Positions 40,529 to 49,025 of a DNA stretch of 49,025 nucleotides are shown here, piece after piece. Where the stretch lies: NCBI GenBank assembly GCA_903927755.1, contig CAIYOD010000128.1:1-49025 (forward strand), written 5' to 3'. A program made the position numbers and the translations under genes. The DNA is from an uncultured Thermoleophilia bacterium. Its GTDB lineage: Bacteria; Actinomycetota; Thermoleophilia; UBA2241. The notes beneath the pieces are model-generated. The model ran no database searches. It was not told where the DNA came from and worked only from the letters and a program-made list of their open reading frames with translations. Position 1 is the first letter of the stretch. Each line of letters starts with the position of its first letter.

Positions 40529-43500
40529 TCAGGCCGGCGTTCCTCCGGCATCCTCGGACACCGTGAATTCGAAGCCCTGAGCGAACACCCTCTCGCATGC
40601 GGCCACCACATCCGCGTCGAGGCGTGTGCCGGCATCAGCACGGACTTGAGCCAGGGCGGCCGCGAGGCCGAGTCCCGCCCGGTAGGGCCGGTGAGAGGCC
40701 ATCGCCTCCACGACGTCGGCGACCGCGAGGATGCGCGCCTCGAGCAAGATCTCTTCACCGCACAACCCGTCCGGGTAGCCTGACCCATCCTGGCGCTCGT
40801 GATGCTGCCCGACCATATCGGCGACCGGCTGGCGGAAGCGGATCGTGGCGAGCAGTTCGCGCCCCGCGACCGGATGCTGCTTGATGAGCGCGAACTCCGC
40901 CTCACTCAAGGCCGTGGGTTTGGTGAGGATCTCGGCCGGGACCGCCACCTTGCCGACGTCGTGCACCTGGCCGGCGAAGACCAGGCCCTCCCGCGCCTCC
41001 TCGTCGAGCCGGAGTTCCAGCGCGATGGCCTCGGCGAGGTCGGCGACGCGCCTCTCGTGGGCGGCAGTGTACGGGTCGCGCATGCTGGCGATCGCGCCCA
41101 TCGCCCGCAGCGTGTCCAGCAACCGCTGCTTCAGTTCGAGGGCGTTGCCGGCGAGCACCTCCGCGTCCCGCTTGCGCCGGGTGATATCCATATGCGTACC
41201 GGTCATCCTGACCGGACGGCCCTCGGCGTCCCACTCGAAGACTTTCCCCTTGTCGAGTACCCAGACCCAGTGGCCGTCCTTGTGGCGCATGCGCGCCTCG
41301 CACTCGTAGGCCGCCGACCGGCCGGCGAAGTGCGCCTCGAGGAGTTCTTGGGAGCGCTTCAGGTCGTCCGGATGGCAGAGGCCGGTCCACGTCTCGATGG
41401 AGACGGGAGCGAGTTCCTCGAGCGTGCGCCCCACGATCTCCGCCCAGCGCTCGTTGAACACCGTCTCTCCCGTCTGGACGTGCCAGTCCCAGACTCCACT
41501 GCCCGAGCCCGCGATCACGCTCTCGAGCCGCTCCCGGTTCGCGCGCAGCGCGTCCTGCGCGCGCTTCTCGCGGAGCGCCACGCCAATGCTGGCCCCGAGT
41601 CCCTCGAAGAAGGCGATCGACTCGGGGGTGAAGCGGTCCGTCCGGCGATCCGCCAGGTGCAGCAGACCGAGGATCTCGTCGCCGGCGCGCAGCGGCACGA
41701 GAGCAAGCGAACGGAAGCCCACATGGATGCACCGGTTGCGCGGGTGCAGCCGTGGGTCGTCCGCCTCGGGAATGTCGAGGAACGGCAGCGCGTCGCTCGT
41801 CCAGGCGCTACCGCCGGACGTGAAGAGCGGGTTGGCAGAGTCGGTCCGGCCCGAGAGCACGAGGCCGCAAGTGCACTTGAGACTGACGGCGCCGTCCGCG
41901 TCACGGCACAGCCCCCCCTCGGGATAACGCACGGCGAGCGCGTTCTCGGCCTCGAGGAACTCCGTGGTGTAGCCCACCGACGCGACGAAGGGGTAGTCAT
42001 CGTCCTCCTGGAGCCGGATGCCGACGGCGTCGAGACCGGTGGCCTGCTGCAGGGCGGCGACGATGCCGTCCACGGTCGCTCCGATGGGCCCCGGCGCAGC
42101 CATGATCCCCAGGATCTCGGAGGGCGCCGCGAGGAGCGTCTCGGCTTGCCTGCGCGCGGTGACGTCGCGGACCACGAAGACCATACCCGTGGGCTGCCCC
42201 TCGAGACCGCGGACGACCTCGCCGTTCACCTCGATGGGGAAGGTGTCCCCGTCGGCGCGGAGCCCGTAGTACTCGCCCAGTCCTGGAGCCTTCCCCTCGA
42301 GCATGAGAGCGACGTTGGCCACGGCACGCTCCCTGTCCTCGGGCACGATGAAGTCAGTGAGAGGCCGGCCCTGCGGATCGGCGCTCGCCAGGGCGAACAT
42401 CGCGAGGCCCGCGGGCGACGTCACCACGATGCGGCCATCCATGTCGGTGATCACGATGTTGTCGGGCGAGGCGTCGAGGATGGATCGATAGAGCGCCTCG
42501 CTCTCGCGATGCGCCGCCTCCGCCCGCCTGCGCGCGGTGACGTCGTGGACGATGGAGTAGAGCAGCGTCCTGCCCTGAAGGTCGATGGGACCGCTGAAGA
42601 CCTCGACGTCGCGGACCGCGCCGTCGGCGCGTCTGTGCTGGAAGTCAAAGACCTTGCGATCCTTCTCGCACGCCCTCTGCATCTCCGCCCGGACGTCCTC
42701 GTCCGAGAGCGTGTTGACTTGGTCGATGCGCATGGCACACATCTGTTCGCGGCTCCATCCGTACCAGGTGCAGGCGGCGGGGTTGACGTCGACGATCGCG
42801 CCGCTCTCCGGGTCGATGAGCAGCATGACCGCGTGGTTGTCCTCGAACAGGCTCCGGTACCGCGCCTCGCTCTCGCGCAGCGACTCCTCCGCATGCTTGC
42901 TCTCCGTGATGTCCAACCAGATCGCGGAGAGACAGGGGCGTCCGGCCACGTCGACGGCGCTGGCGCTCACGCGCGCGTCGCGGACTTCGCCGTCCTTGCG
43001 CCGGTGTCGCGTCTCGAACACGGCGTCGCCCTTCTCGCGCAAGGCGGCCAGAAACGGCACGATGGCCTCCCCCGGATGATCGGCGTTGACGTCGCCGATG
43101 GTGAGCTGGGCGAACTCCTCGCGCGTGTAACCCAGCGAGCGGCAGGCCGCGTCGTTGAAGTCGACGAGCCGGCCCGTCTCCGCATCGATCAGGGCGATCG
43201 AGTCTCGCGCCTGCCGGACAATGCTCTCGAAGACACGCTCGCGCTCGCGCAGCGCCTCTTCAGCCCGCCGGCGCTCGGAAATGTCGCGCAGCAGCACGAG
43301 GTGGGCCGGCGCACCGTCGTGAGCGATCTGGCCGGCGCTCACTTCGACGACGACCCAATCCCCGTCCTTGCGCCGGAGGTCGATCTCGTAGGTGGAAGGG
43401 ACGTCCTCCCCGGCGAGCCGGCGACGGACGCGGTCCGCGACCTCGGGCCGCCGCGCGTGCGCGGCGGCGTCGAACGGCGTGCCGATCAGCTCATCGCTCG

Positions 43501-43696
43501 AGTAACCGGTCATGCGCGCCATCGCCTCGTTGGCGAAGGCGACGACGCCGTCCTGCAAGATGACGATGCCGTCGTGGCCGCGCTCGACGACCTCCCGCCA
43601 CCCCACGTCCATCTCGCGCAGCGCCTGCTCCACCGGCTCGGAGGACGTAGGCGCCGCCCCGACAGCGGCAGGCCGCTCGGAGCCCTCTCCGCTCAT
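40529..43696 (-). CDS. PAS/GAF multi-sensor protein with HD-GYP phosphodiesterase domain
   Basis: A 1055-residue soluble sensor. Order: PAS (about 35-150), PAS (160-275), PAS (285-400), PAS (410-525), GAF (545-720), PAS/PAC (735-860) and HD-GYP (870-1040). The HD motif is VHDVGK, followed by HH and SGYPDGL, so hydrolysis of c-di-GMP is expected. The GAF region has a CTCG motif and an RNRCIHVG Cys, as in a subgroup of sensor GAFs, perhaps redox or heme linked. ATG 43696 has GGAGGAGG 6 nt upstream. With the GGDEF protein nearby it could form a turnover pair. Confidence 0.93.
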   Translation of the reverse strand: MSGEGSERPAAVGAAPTSSEPVEQALREMDVGWREVVERGHDGIVILQDGVVAFANEAMARMTGYSSDELIGTPFDAAAHARRPEVADRVRRRLAGEDVPSTYEIDLRRKDGDWVVVEVSAGQIAHDGAPAHLVLLRDISERRRAEEALRERERVFESIVRQARDSIALIDAETGRLVDFNDAACRSLGYTREEFAQLTIGDVNADHPGEAIVPFLAALREKGDAVFETRHRRKDGEVRDARVSASAVDVAGRPCLSAIWLDITESKHAEESLRESEARYRSLFEDNHAVMLLIDPESGAIVDVNPAACTWYGWSREQMCAMRIDQVNTLSDEDVRAEMQRACEKDRKVFDFQHRRADGAVRDVEVFSGPIDLQGRTLLYSIVHDVTARRRAEAAHRESEALYRSILDASPDNIVITDMDGRIVVTSPAGLAMFALASADPQGRPLTDFIVPEDRERAVANVALMLEGKAPGLGEYYGLRADGDTFPIEVNGEVVRGLEGQPTGMVFVVRDVTARRQAETLLAAPSEILGIMAAPGPIGATVDGIVAALQQATGLDAVGIRLQEDDDYPFVASVGYTTEFLEAENALAVRYPEGGLCRDADGAVSLKCTCGLVLSGRTDSANPLFTSGGSAWTSDALPFLDIPEADDPRLHPRNRCIHVGFRSLALVPLRAGDEILGLLHLADRRTDRFTPESIAFFEGLGASIGVALREKRAQDALRANRERLESVIAGSGSGVWDWHVQTGETVFNERWAEIVGRTLEELAPVSIETWTGLCHPDDLKRSQELLEAHFAGRSAAYECEARMRHKDGHWVWVLDKGKVFEWDAEGRPVRMTGTHMDITRRKRDAEVLAGNALELKQRLLDTLRAMGAIASMRDPYTAAHERRVADLAEAIALELRLDEEAREGLVFAGQVHDVGKVAVPAEILTKPTALSEAEFALIKQHPVAGRELLATIRFRQPVADMVGQHHERQDGSGYPDGLCGEEILLEARILAVADVVEAMASHRPYRAGLGLAAALAQVRADAGTRLDADVVAACERVFAQGFEFTVSEDAGGTPA

Positions 43697-43763
43697 GCAG
43701 ACCCTCCTCCCGACGATCCTTGCCCGCGGCTGTCCGGCGACACGGATGTGCGCCCCTGCAGTC

Positions 43764-43793
43764 AATATCGGAGCAGGGTACGGCGAACTTGAA
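43764..43793 (-). promoter_or_regulatory. Predicted promoter of the HD-GYP gene
   Basis: TTCAAG (43793-43788), an 18-nt spacer and GATATT (43769-43764) make a fair promoter. Transcription would start near 43757, giving a ~60-nt leader. Confidence 0.5.
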
Positions 43794-43902
43794 CCGCGAG
43801 AGCGGCCGTGGCGGGGAGATCCTCGACCCGCCCCACCGGCGGCGCAAGGACATGCTTGTCGCAGGCGGAGCGTACCCGCCGCCCATAGAACGCGAAGTCA
43901 GA

Positions 43903-43926
43903 CGGCCGCCCACCGCGAGGCGGCCG
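43903..43926 (-). terminator. Hairpin after the transketolase/SCP2 operon
   Basis: A perfect 8-bp GC stem (CGGCCGCC/GGCGGCCG, 8-nt loop) lies 31 nt past the last stop codon of the operon. No U-tract. Confidence 0.5.
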
Positions 43927-43957
43927 GCAGCGCGCCGCGCCACCTCGCGTGGGCGCC

Positions 43958-44824
43958 TCAGCCGTCCGTGAGCAGCGCCTGCACCCGCATCATGAAGTCG
44001 TTGAGGTTGGCGGCGTACTCGGGGGAGCCGTCGATGCGCACCATGCCCTTGCCCACGCCCTCGACGAACTCCACGTCCTTGTTCATCACGGCGAGGGCGC
44101 CGTCCACGCCGTTGAAGCGCATGTGCACGAACGGCCTGCGGCGGGTGTAGACGCCGCGCCCCGCCTTGGTCTGGCCGCCGCGTACGCGCAGGTACGCGGC
44201 GATGCCCTCCGGCTCGACCGAGAACTGGTAGATGCGGTCGGGCTGCCCGGCCGTCCAGCGCTGCATCCCGGGGTCGCCGCCCTTGTTGTACTGGCTCAGG
44301 GCGGTGGTGATCATGTACAGCGTCAGCTTGAGCTTGAGCTGCCGCTTGGCCGGGTCGGTGGGCTGGGCGCTGGGCAGCATCAGCTTCAGGCTGAGGAGGA
44401 GCTGGAACACCTTGGCGAGCAGCGCCGGGTGGTTGTAGCCGCGGATGCTCGGCAGCACCGTCTTGCCGGCGAAGAAGTCGCAGAGCTTGGCGAGCGAGCC
44501 GAAGGTGAAGGTGATGTCCGGCTCCTTGCCCAGACCGTCCGCGTCCCAGAAGCCCTGTTCGGTACGGACGGTCCCGTTCTCGAACCAGAGGTACGCGCCC
44601 ACGGCGCGCGGCTGGTTCTTCGCCACGAACTGCACCACGGCGTTGACGTGCTTGAAGCGCTTGGCCGTCGCCGGATCGTCCTCGAGCATGACCTTGACGC
44701 ACGGCAGGGCCGCGCGGAGGAACAGGCGCGCGCGCAGGAACTCGCGGGTGCGCGCCTGCGGGAGGTCGTTGGGCGGCGTCGCGCTCGGCGGGGCGGCCGC
44801 CGGCGCCTGCGTGGCGCCGGCCAT
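43958..44824 (-). CDS. SCP2-like protein A, last gene of the transketolase operon
   Basis: A 288-residue soluble protein. The middle ITFTFGSLAKLCDFFAGKTVLPSIRGYNHP... resembles the SCP2 sterol-carrier fold, a hydrophobic-ligand tunnel. The N-terminal ~30 residues are low-complexity. It shares length and the [FT]F-[GT]S-x-x-[KN]-x-x-F-x-G pattern with the protein at 47982, so the two look like paralogs. Its ATG overlaps the stop of the transketolase C gene (TGATG). Lipid binding or a substrate-carrier role is inferred. Confidence 0.65.
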   Translation of the reverse strand: MAGATQAPAAAPPSATPPNDLPQARTREFLRARLFLRAALPCVKVMLEDDPATAKRFKHVNAVVQFVAKNQPRAVGAYLWFENGTVRTEQGFWDADGLGKEPDITFTFGSLAKLCDFFAGKTVLPSIRGYNHPALLAKVFQLLLSLKLMLPSAQPTDPAKRQLKLKLTLYMITTALSQYNKGGDPGMQRWTAGQPDRIYQFSVEPEGIAAYLRVRGGQTKAGRGVYTRRRPFVHMRFNGVDGALAVMNKDVEFVEGVGKGMVRIDGSPEYAANLNDFMMRVQALLTDG

Positions 44825-45840
44825 CAGAACTCATCCTCCCAGTCCTCGTCGGCCTCGAACTCGCGGTGCAGCAGCTCGCGCACCAGGCCGACGATGCCGT
44901 CCCCGTCGATGCAGTAGTGGCTGTAGAGGTCCTCGGGGTAGCCGACCTCGCTGTAGCAGTCGGGCAGGCCGCTCTTGGCGAACGCGCAGCCCTTGCCGCT
45001 GGCGGCGATCACGTCGGCCACGGCGCTGCCGAGCCCGCCGATGACGTTGTGCTCCTCCACGCACAGGATGCGCCGCGTCTCGAGGACCGCCTTGAGGATC
45101 GCGTCCTCGTCGATGGGCTTGATGGTGTGCACGTCGAGCACGCGGACGCTGATGCCGTCCTGGTCCTTGAGCAGCTTTGCGGCCTCCGCCGCGTGGTACA
45201 CGGCGACGCCGCAGGCGATGACGGTGATGTCGGTGCCCTCGCTGATCGTCACCGCCTTGCCGAGCTCGAAGCCGTAGTCCTCGTTCTCGTAATGCGTGGG
45301 CTCGAAGCCCCGGCCCAGACGGATGTACACGGGGCCGGGGTGCTTGACCGCGGCGCGCACGGCGTTGGCGGTCTCCCAGCCGTCGGCCGGCACGATGAGG
45401 GTCATGTTGGCGAGCGAGCGCTGGATGGCGATGTCCTCGGTGCAGTGGTGCGTCGTGCCGGCCTGCCCGAAGCTCACGCCGCCGTGCGTGGCGATGATCT
45501 TGACGTCGAGGTTCTGGTAGCAGATGTCGGTGCGCACCTGCTCGAGCGCGCGCATGCTTGCGAACGCGCTCATGGTGCTGACGAAGGGCAGGAGGCCGCT
45601 CTTGGCCATGCCGGCGGCCACGCCGAAGAGGTTCTGCTCGGCGATGCCGACATTGAACACGCGCTGCGGGAACTTGTCCTGGAAGACGCCGATCTTGGTG
45701 CTCTTGGCGAGATCGGCGGTCAGCGCCACGATCCGCGGGTCGGCCTCGGCCAGGTCGCACAGCACGCGACCGTAGATCTCGGCCTGCGTCAGCGTGTTGG
45801 CGTCGTAGACGTTCCAGGTGGTGCCGGTGACCTCGGTCAT
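44824..45840 (-). CDS. Transketolase, C-terminal subunit
   Basis: A 338-residue protein with the pyrimidine-binding and C-terminal domains of transketolase. LTADLAKSTKIGVFQDKFPQRVFNVGIAEQNLFGVAAGMA carries the ThDP-activating Glu (IAEQN). THGGVSFGQAGTTHHCTEDIA and YIRLGRG are typical, and the last third is the transketolase C domain (GLGSAVADVI). It works with the N subunit, whose stop overlaps its start (ATGA). Split transketolases occur in specialised pathways and in some bacteria as the only form; specificity is not readable. Confidence 0.9.
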   Translation of the reverse strand: MTEVTGTTWNVYDANTLTQAEIYGRVLCDLAEADPRIVALTADLAKSTKIGVFQDKFPQRVFNVGIAEQNLFGVAAGMAKSGLLPFVSTMSAFASMRALEQVRTDICYQNLDVKIIATHGGVSFGQAGTTHHCTEDIAIQRSLANMTLIVPADGWETANAVRAAVKHPGPVYIRLGRGFEPTHYENEDYGFELGKAVTISEGTDITVIACGVAVYHAAEAAKLLKDQDGISVRVLDVHTIKPIDEDAILKAVLETRRILCVEEHNVIGGLGSAVADVIAASGKGCAFAKSGLPDCYSEVGYPEDLYSHYCIDGDGIVGLVRELLHREFEADEDWEDEF

Positions 45841-46712
45841 GACGCACCCCCTGTGGCCGGAGCGGCTGCGCCGCCGGCGTTGCCGCCCGCCATGATGCTG
45901 GCCTTGGCCTTCGCGGCCAACTCCGAGTCGATGGAGCCGTAGTGCCACTTGACCTGCGCCTCCATGAAGTCGACGCCCTTGCCCTTGACCGTCTGGCAGA
46001 TGATGACGGTGGGCGCCCCCTGCGTCGCCTGGGCGCCCTCGATGGCCTCGCCGATCTGGGCGAAGTCGTGGCCGTCGACCTCGCGGACCTGCCAGCCGAA
46101 GGCCGTCCACTTCTCCGCCAGCGGCTCGAGGCTCATGATGTCCTCGGTGAGGCCGTCGATCATCATGTGGTTGCGGTCGACGAACGCGGTGAGGGTGTCG
46201 GCCTTGAAGTGCGAGGCGGCCATGGCCGCCTCCCACACCGAGCCCTCGTCGCACTCGCCGTCGCCGAGCATGCAGTAGGTGCGCCAGGCCTGCTTCTGGA
46301 ACCTGGCGCCCATCGACATTCCGAGCGCCATGGAGAGGCCGTGGCCGAGCGATCCGGTGCTGGCGTCCACGCCTCTGACCTTGTTGCCGTCCAGATGCAT
46401 CCCGAAGGGGCTCTTGAAGTGGTTGAACTCCTTGAGGAGCTCCTTGTCGAAGTAGCCCTTGTCGGCGAGCACGCAGGAGAGCCCCAGGCCGCCGTGCCCC
46501 TTGCTGAGCACAAACCGATCGCGCTCCGGCCAGTCGGGCTCCTCCGGCCGCACCTCGAGGTAGTGGTAGTACAGGGCCGTCAGCACGTCGGCCATGCTGA
46601 GCGACCCGCCGATGTGCGCGCCGCCGGCCCACACGGTGACGTCCACCATGTCGCAGCGCAGTTGCTGCGCCTTGGCCTGCAGCTTCCTGATCTCCTCCGC
46701 TGAGAGCGGCAT
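45837..46712 (-). CDS. Transketolase, N-terminal subunit
   Basis: A 291-residue ThDP-binding half. The diphosphate/metal site GDGECDEGSVWEAAMAASHF matches GDG-x(22-28)-N, although the Asn appears as VDRNHMM. The GAHIGGSLSMADVLTALYYHYL and FVLSKGHGGLGLS segments are typical of transketolases (substrate-phosphate and catalytic His). Its ATG overlaps the aminotransferase stop (TGATG) and its stop overlaps the C-subunit start. The last ~15 residues are Gly/Ala-rich. Confidence 0.92.
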   Translation of the reverse strand: MPLSAEEIRKLQAKAQQLRCDMVDVTVWAGGAHIGGSLSMADVLTALYYHYLEVRPEEPDWPERDRFVLSKGHGGLGLSCVLADKGYFDKELLKEFNHFKSPFGMHLDGNKVRGVDASTGSLGHGLSMALGMSMGARFQKQAWRTYCMLGDGECDEGSVWEAAMAASHFKADTLTAFVDRNHMMIDGLTEDIMSLEPLAEKWTAFGWQVREVDGHDFAQIGEAIEGAQATQGAPTVIICQTVKGKGVDFMEAQVKWHYGSIDSELAAKAKASIMAGGNAGGAAAPATGGAS

Positions 46713-47968
46713 CAGCTCCCCCTTTGCCCCTCGGGGCTCTTCTCCAGCACCGCGAAGGCGTCCTCCGCGATCGCCAGGGTCCGGTCGAGGTCCTCCTGCG
46801 TGTGCGCGCAACTCATGAACCAGTTGTGGTGAGAGGTGAAGTAGGCGCCGCGCCTGGTGCACTCGGCGCACCAGCGCTGGTGGAGCATCATGCTCGGGTC
46901 GTCGGTGAGCCGCAGATACGGCATGCTCGGCACGCCGCTCACCTTGAGCTCGTAGCCGTGCTGGTCGGCGAGCCGCTGCAGGCCGGCGGTGAGCGCCCGC
47001 CCGTACTCCTGCATCCTGGCGGGCGCGTCCAGGCGCTCGAGCTCCGCGAGGCAGGCAAGGCCGGCCGCCATGGGTACCGCCTGGTACCAGTAGCTGCCGG
47101 TGTAGAAGACCTGGGCGACCGCGCCCTTCATGGCCTCGGTGCCCACGAGCGCCGAGATGGGGTAGCCGTTGGCGATCGCCTTGCAGTAGCACGCGAGGTC
47201 CGGGGTGAAGCCGAAGAACTCGGCGGAGCCGCGGAGGCCGAGGCGGAACCCGCAGCGGACGTCGTCGACGATGAGGACGACGCCATGCTTGTCGCAGAGC
47301 CCGCGGATGCGCTGCCAGTATCCCTCCGCCGGCAGCTCGCTGTCGGCGAACGTCGGGTGGTGGTACGGCGTGGCGATGAAGCCGGCGACCTGGCCGGCGT
47401 GCTCGTCGAGCACGCGCTCGAAGGCCGCCGGGTCGTTCCACGGGATGCGCACGAAGCCGGCCACGTCGGCGGCGATGACGCCGTGGTGGCCGAGCCCCTG
47501 CATCCACGGCGACACGCCGTGATAGCCGCCGTCGATGGCGACGATGAGCGGGCGGCCGGTGGCCGCCCGGGCGATCATCGTCGCGTAGTCGGTCATGTCG
47601 CCGCCGTTCTTGGCGAAGAACGCCCAGTCGGCGCCGGCGATCATCGAGGTGAGCTTCTCCGCCAGCTCGATCATCACCGGCGACGGGCAACCGAGCGTGT
47701 CGCCCAGCTTGCGCTGCCGGGCGGCGGCGTCGTGCACGACCTCATTGTCGTAGCCGAGCACCATCGGCCCATAGGCGCACATGTAGTCGATGAAGTCGTT
47801 GCCGTCCGCATCGGTGAAGTGCGCGGCCGTGCCCTTCTCGGCGAAGAAGGGATACGCGGTCGGCGGTACCAGCGGCGCGGGGCTGAAGTGGCCCGGGATG
47901 CCGCACGGGATGACCTCGGCGGCGCGGACGAAGAGCTCCTGGGAGCGGGCGAACGAGTAGGTGTCCAT
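46712..47968 (-). CDS. Class III (GSA-type) aminotransferase
   Basis: A 418-residue PLP enzyme of fold type I. The PLP lysine is in CYCKAIANGYPISALVG. VDDVRCGFR stands for the usual DEVxTGFR, and FAKNGGDMTDYATMIARAATGR replaces the common NSGTEA helix, a form seen in sugar- and GSA-like subgroups. It probably swaps an amino group between a small amine/amino acid and an aldehyde or ketone. It is not argD, since it shares a transcript with transketolase and lacks the ArgD pattern. ATG 47968 follows GAGAGGG; SCP2-like B ends 13 nt upstream. Confidence 0.88.
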   Translation of the reverse strand: MDTYSFARSQELFVRAAEVIPCGIPGHFSPAPLVPPTAYPFFAEKGTAAHFTDADGNDFIDYMCAYGPMVLGYDNEVVHDAAARQRKLGDTLGCPSPVMIELAEKLTSMIAGADWAFFAKNGGDMTDYATMIARAATGRPLIVAIDGGYHGVSPWMQGLGHHGVIAADVAGFVRIPWNDPAAFERVLDEHAGQVAGFIATPYHHPTFADSELPAEGYWQRIRGLCDKHGVVLIVDDVRCGFRLGLRGSAEFFGFTPDLACYCKAIANGYPISALVGTEAMKGAVAQVFYTGSYWYQAVPMAAGLACLAELERLDAPARMQEYGRALTAGLQRLADQHGYELKVSGVPSMPYLRLTDDPSMMLHQRWCAECTRRGAYFTSHHNWFMSCAHTQEDLDRTLAIAEDAFAVLEKSPEGQRGS

Positions 47969-47981
47969 GGCGTTCGCCCTC

Positions 47982-48845
47982 TCAGCTCTGCGCGGCCGCG
48001 GCCGCGCCGGTGGTTGACGGTCCGGCCGGCGCGCCCTCCGCCGGCGTGAGGTACTTGCCGACCCTGTCGAGCACCAGCGCGAGCGTGTCGACCAGGGCGA
48101 CGCGGCCCCGGAGCTGCACGTCACCGGTGACGGCGGAGACGAACGTGTCGAGCTTGCCGGCGAGGAAGTCGTTAGCGGTCTGCAGATCCTTGAGCAGGAC
48201 GAGCGCGCTGGGGTGCGTGAGCTCGCCCTTGACCGGCAGGACGCCGGAGGCCCCGCAGACGAGGCTGACGGCGGGGCCGTCCGGCAGCACCTTGAGCACG
48301 ATCGTGCCGTGAGAGAGCCCGTGCCGGAGCGGCACGCACTCGGCATCGTGGCCGAGGAGCACCGGGACCGCGAAGGCGGCGGTGTTCAGCGTGAGCAGCG
48401 TGTTCATCCTGAGGTACTCGGGATGCGAGAGCAGCTCGTCGGTCGGCGAGAGATAGTACGCCATCCGGTCGCTCAGCTGGGTGAACTCCTTCTTGAGGAA
48501 CCCGAGGTGGGTAAAGCCCCAGAAGGGGATGGGCTGCGACGAGCCGTCGAACATCTTGTTGAGGTGGCTCGCCGAGGTGAAGGCGAGACGGACGGTCGGG
48601 CCGGACCCGCCGGCGCCTCCGGCGCCGGAGCCTCCGGCCTCGTCGCGCCTCGGCTGTGGCCCCACGGTGCACGCGCCGCCGGCGAACCGCACGGTGGTAC
48701 TCGGCCCGTTGGCGATCGTGAGGCGGACGCTGAGGCGCGTGTCCGCGACCAGCGCGCGCATCTCCGGATCCTCGCGCACCACGTCCTCGAGGTTGGGCAG
48801 GACGGCGAAGAGATTGAGGCGTGCGCGGACCTCCTCGAAGCTCAT
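47982..48845 (-). CDS. SCP2-like protein B, first gene of the transketolase operon
   Basis: A 287-residue soluble protein. LAFTSASHLNKMFDGSSQPIPFWGFTHLGFLKKEFTQLSDRM aligns by eye with SCP2-like protein A. A Gly/Ser/Ala linker (about 70-85) and an Ala-rich tail flank the folded core. No catalytic motif is seen. ATG 48845 has GGGGGAG upstream and overlaps the stop of an 8-codon mini-ORF. Function unknown; a hydrophobic-ligand or protein-partner role is inferred from the fold resemblance. Confidence 0.6.
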   Translation of the reverse strand: MSFEEVRARLNLFAVLPNLEDVVREDPEMRALVADTRLSVRLTIANGPSTTVRFAGGACTVGPQPRRDEAGGSGAGGAGGSGPTVRLAFTSASHLNKMFDGSSQPIPFWGFTHLGFLKKEFTQLSDRMAYYLSPTDELLSHPEYLRMNTLLTLNTAAFAVPVLLGHDAECVPLRHGLSHGTIVLKVLPDGPAVSLVCGASGVLPVKGELTHPSALVLLKDLQTANDFLAGKLDTFVSAVTGDVQLRGRVALVDTLALVLDRVGKYLTPAEGAPAGPSTTGAAAAAQS

Positions 48846-48868
48846 GTGGCTCCCCCTGTGTGGCTCAT
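48842..48868 (-). CDS. Eight-codon mini-ORF overlapping the operon start
   Basis: ATG at 48868, 6 nt after GGAGGG, opens MSHTGGAT and stops at TGA overlapping the ATG of the next gene (ATGA). It may be a coupling leader. It is too short for coding statistics. Confidence 0.25.
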   Translation of the reverse strand: MSHTGGAT

Positions 48869-48892
48869 GGTCCGCCCTCCACTTCAGACACC

Positions 48893-48914
48893 GCCGGCGA
48901 CCCCCGTCGCCGGC
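48893..48914 (-). promoter_or_regulatory. Leader hairpin of the transketolase operon
   Basis: A perfect 9-bp stem GCCGGCGAC/GTCGCCGGC with a CCCC loop lies in the predicted 5' leader, 25 nt before the mini-ORF ribosome start. It may shape or protect the 5' end. Confidence 0.45.
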
Positions 48915-48928
48915 TCAGAGCTGCCCTC

Positions 48929-48989
48929 ATCGTAGGACTTGGACGGGCCAGCGTCCATCGAGTGCGGAAACGCTCCAAGGGAGTGCGGA
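48929..48989 (-). promoter_or_regulatory. Operon promoter with two phased direct repeats
   Basis: TGGACG (48957-48952), a 17-nt spacer and TACGAT (48934-48929) form a moderate promoter (4/6 and 4/6). Two identical 9-bp sites TCCGCACTC (minus sense), at 48960-48968 and 48981-48989, lie 2 and 23 bp above the -35 and are 21 bp apart, two helical turns. This is a typical activator arrangement; the regulator is not in view. Confidence 0.6.
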
Positions 48990-49025
48990 CGGCACCGGGC
49001 GGCGGGCGCGTCTGGAGCCACGCCC

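Noticed and set aside
43720-43971. 83-codon plus-strand frame between the HD-GYP and SCP2-like genes
   Set aside because: No ribosome site, Arg/Pro-rich composition, and it overlaps the HD-GYP promoter and a terminator hairpin.
46712-47968. Aminotransferase as the missing argD
   Set aside because: It belongs to a transketolase/SCP2 operon 33 kb away and its PLP-site loops differ from acetylornithine aminotransferase.

Overview
The window is about 70% G+C or close to it and has long GTG/ATG-started genes, mostly with GGAGG-type ribosome binding sites. The 5' part of a 16S rRNA gene, an actinobacterial-looking heliorhodopsin, U32 peptidase and NIF3 genes, and the arg gene order point to a deep-branching actinomycetote (Thermoleophilia- or Coriobacteriia-like). 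The class is an inference from gene content and about 295 nt of 16S. No tRNA, CRISPR array, insertion sequence or phage gene was seen.

Layout. Positions 1-300 hold the 5' end of 16S rRNA on the minus strand, behind a ~470-nt leader with boxA and two good tandem promoters. From 875 to 6327 the minus strand carries tyrS, a U32/RlhA-like protein, a NIF3-family protein and a 3-methyladenine DNA glycosylase. From 6574 to 13438 lies an arginine block read argC-argJ-argB, then argR-argG-argH; argD and argF are not here. Its promoters carry ArgR-like half-sites, and argC is preceded by a short ORF with 11 Arg in 42 codons. From 13774 to 20320 is infC-rpmI-rplT-SpoU methyltransferase-pheS-pheT-SDR, with a strong intrinsic terminator inside the infC leader.

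Positions 20609-28949 are accessory: CorA, a CPBP protease, a GNAT protein, a membrane protein, Nudix, a MarR-heliorhodopsin operon over a concentric palindrome, a VapBC-like toxin-antitoxin pair, and a MOCOS/NifS-like class V PLP enzyme. An FMN reductase and thrS follow, then an EamA transporter. Positions 32630-43696 are rich in signalling genes: two divergent receiver domains, a variant GGDEF protein, a cNMP/CBS/nucleotidyltransferase protein, and a 1055-residue PAS/GAF/HD-GYP protein. Two unassigned membrane proteins and a DUF389 protein lie among them.

The last 5 kb (43958-48989) is the best candidate for an undescribed system. It is one tightly coupled operon encoding two related SCP2-like proteins that bracket a class III aminotransferase and a split transketolase (N and C subunits). 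Its promoter has two identical 9-bp sites 21 bp apart, just upstream of the -35. The genes suggest an amine-to-aldehyde step feeding a ketol transfer on a substrate held by SCP2-like proteins; the substrate cannot be read from the sequence.
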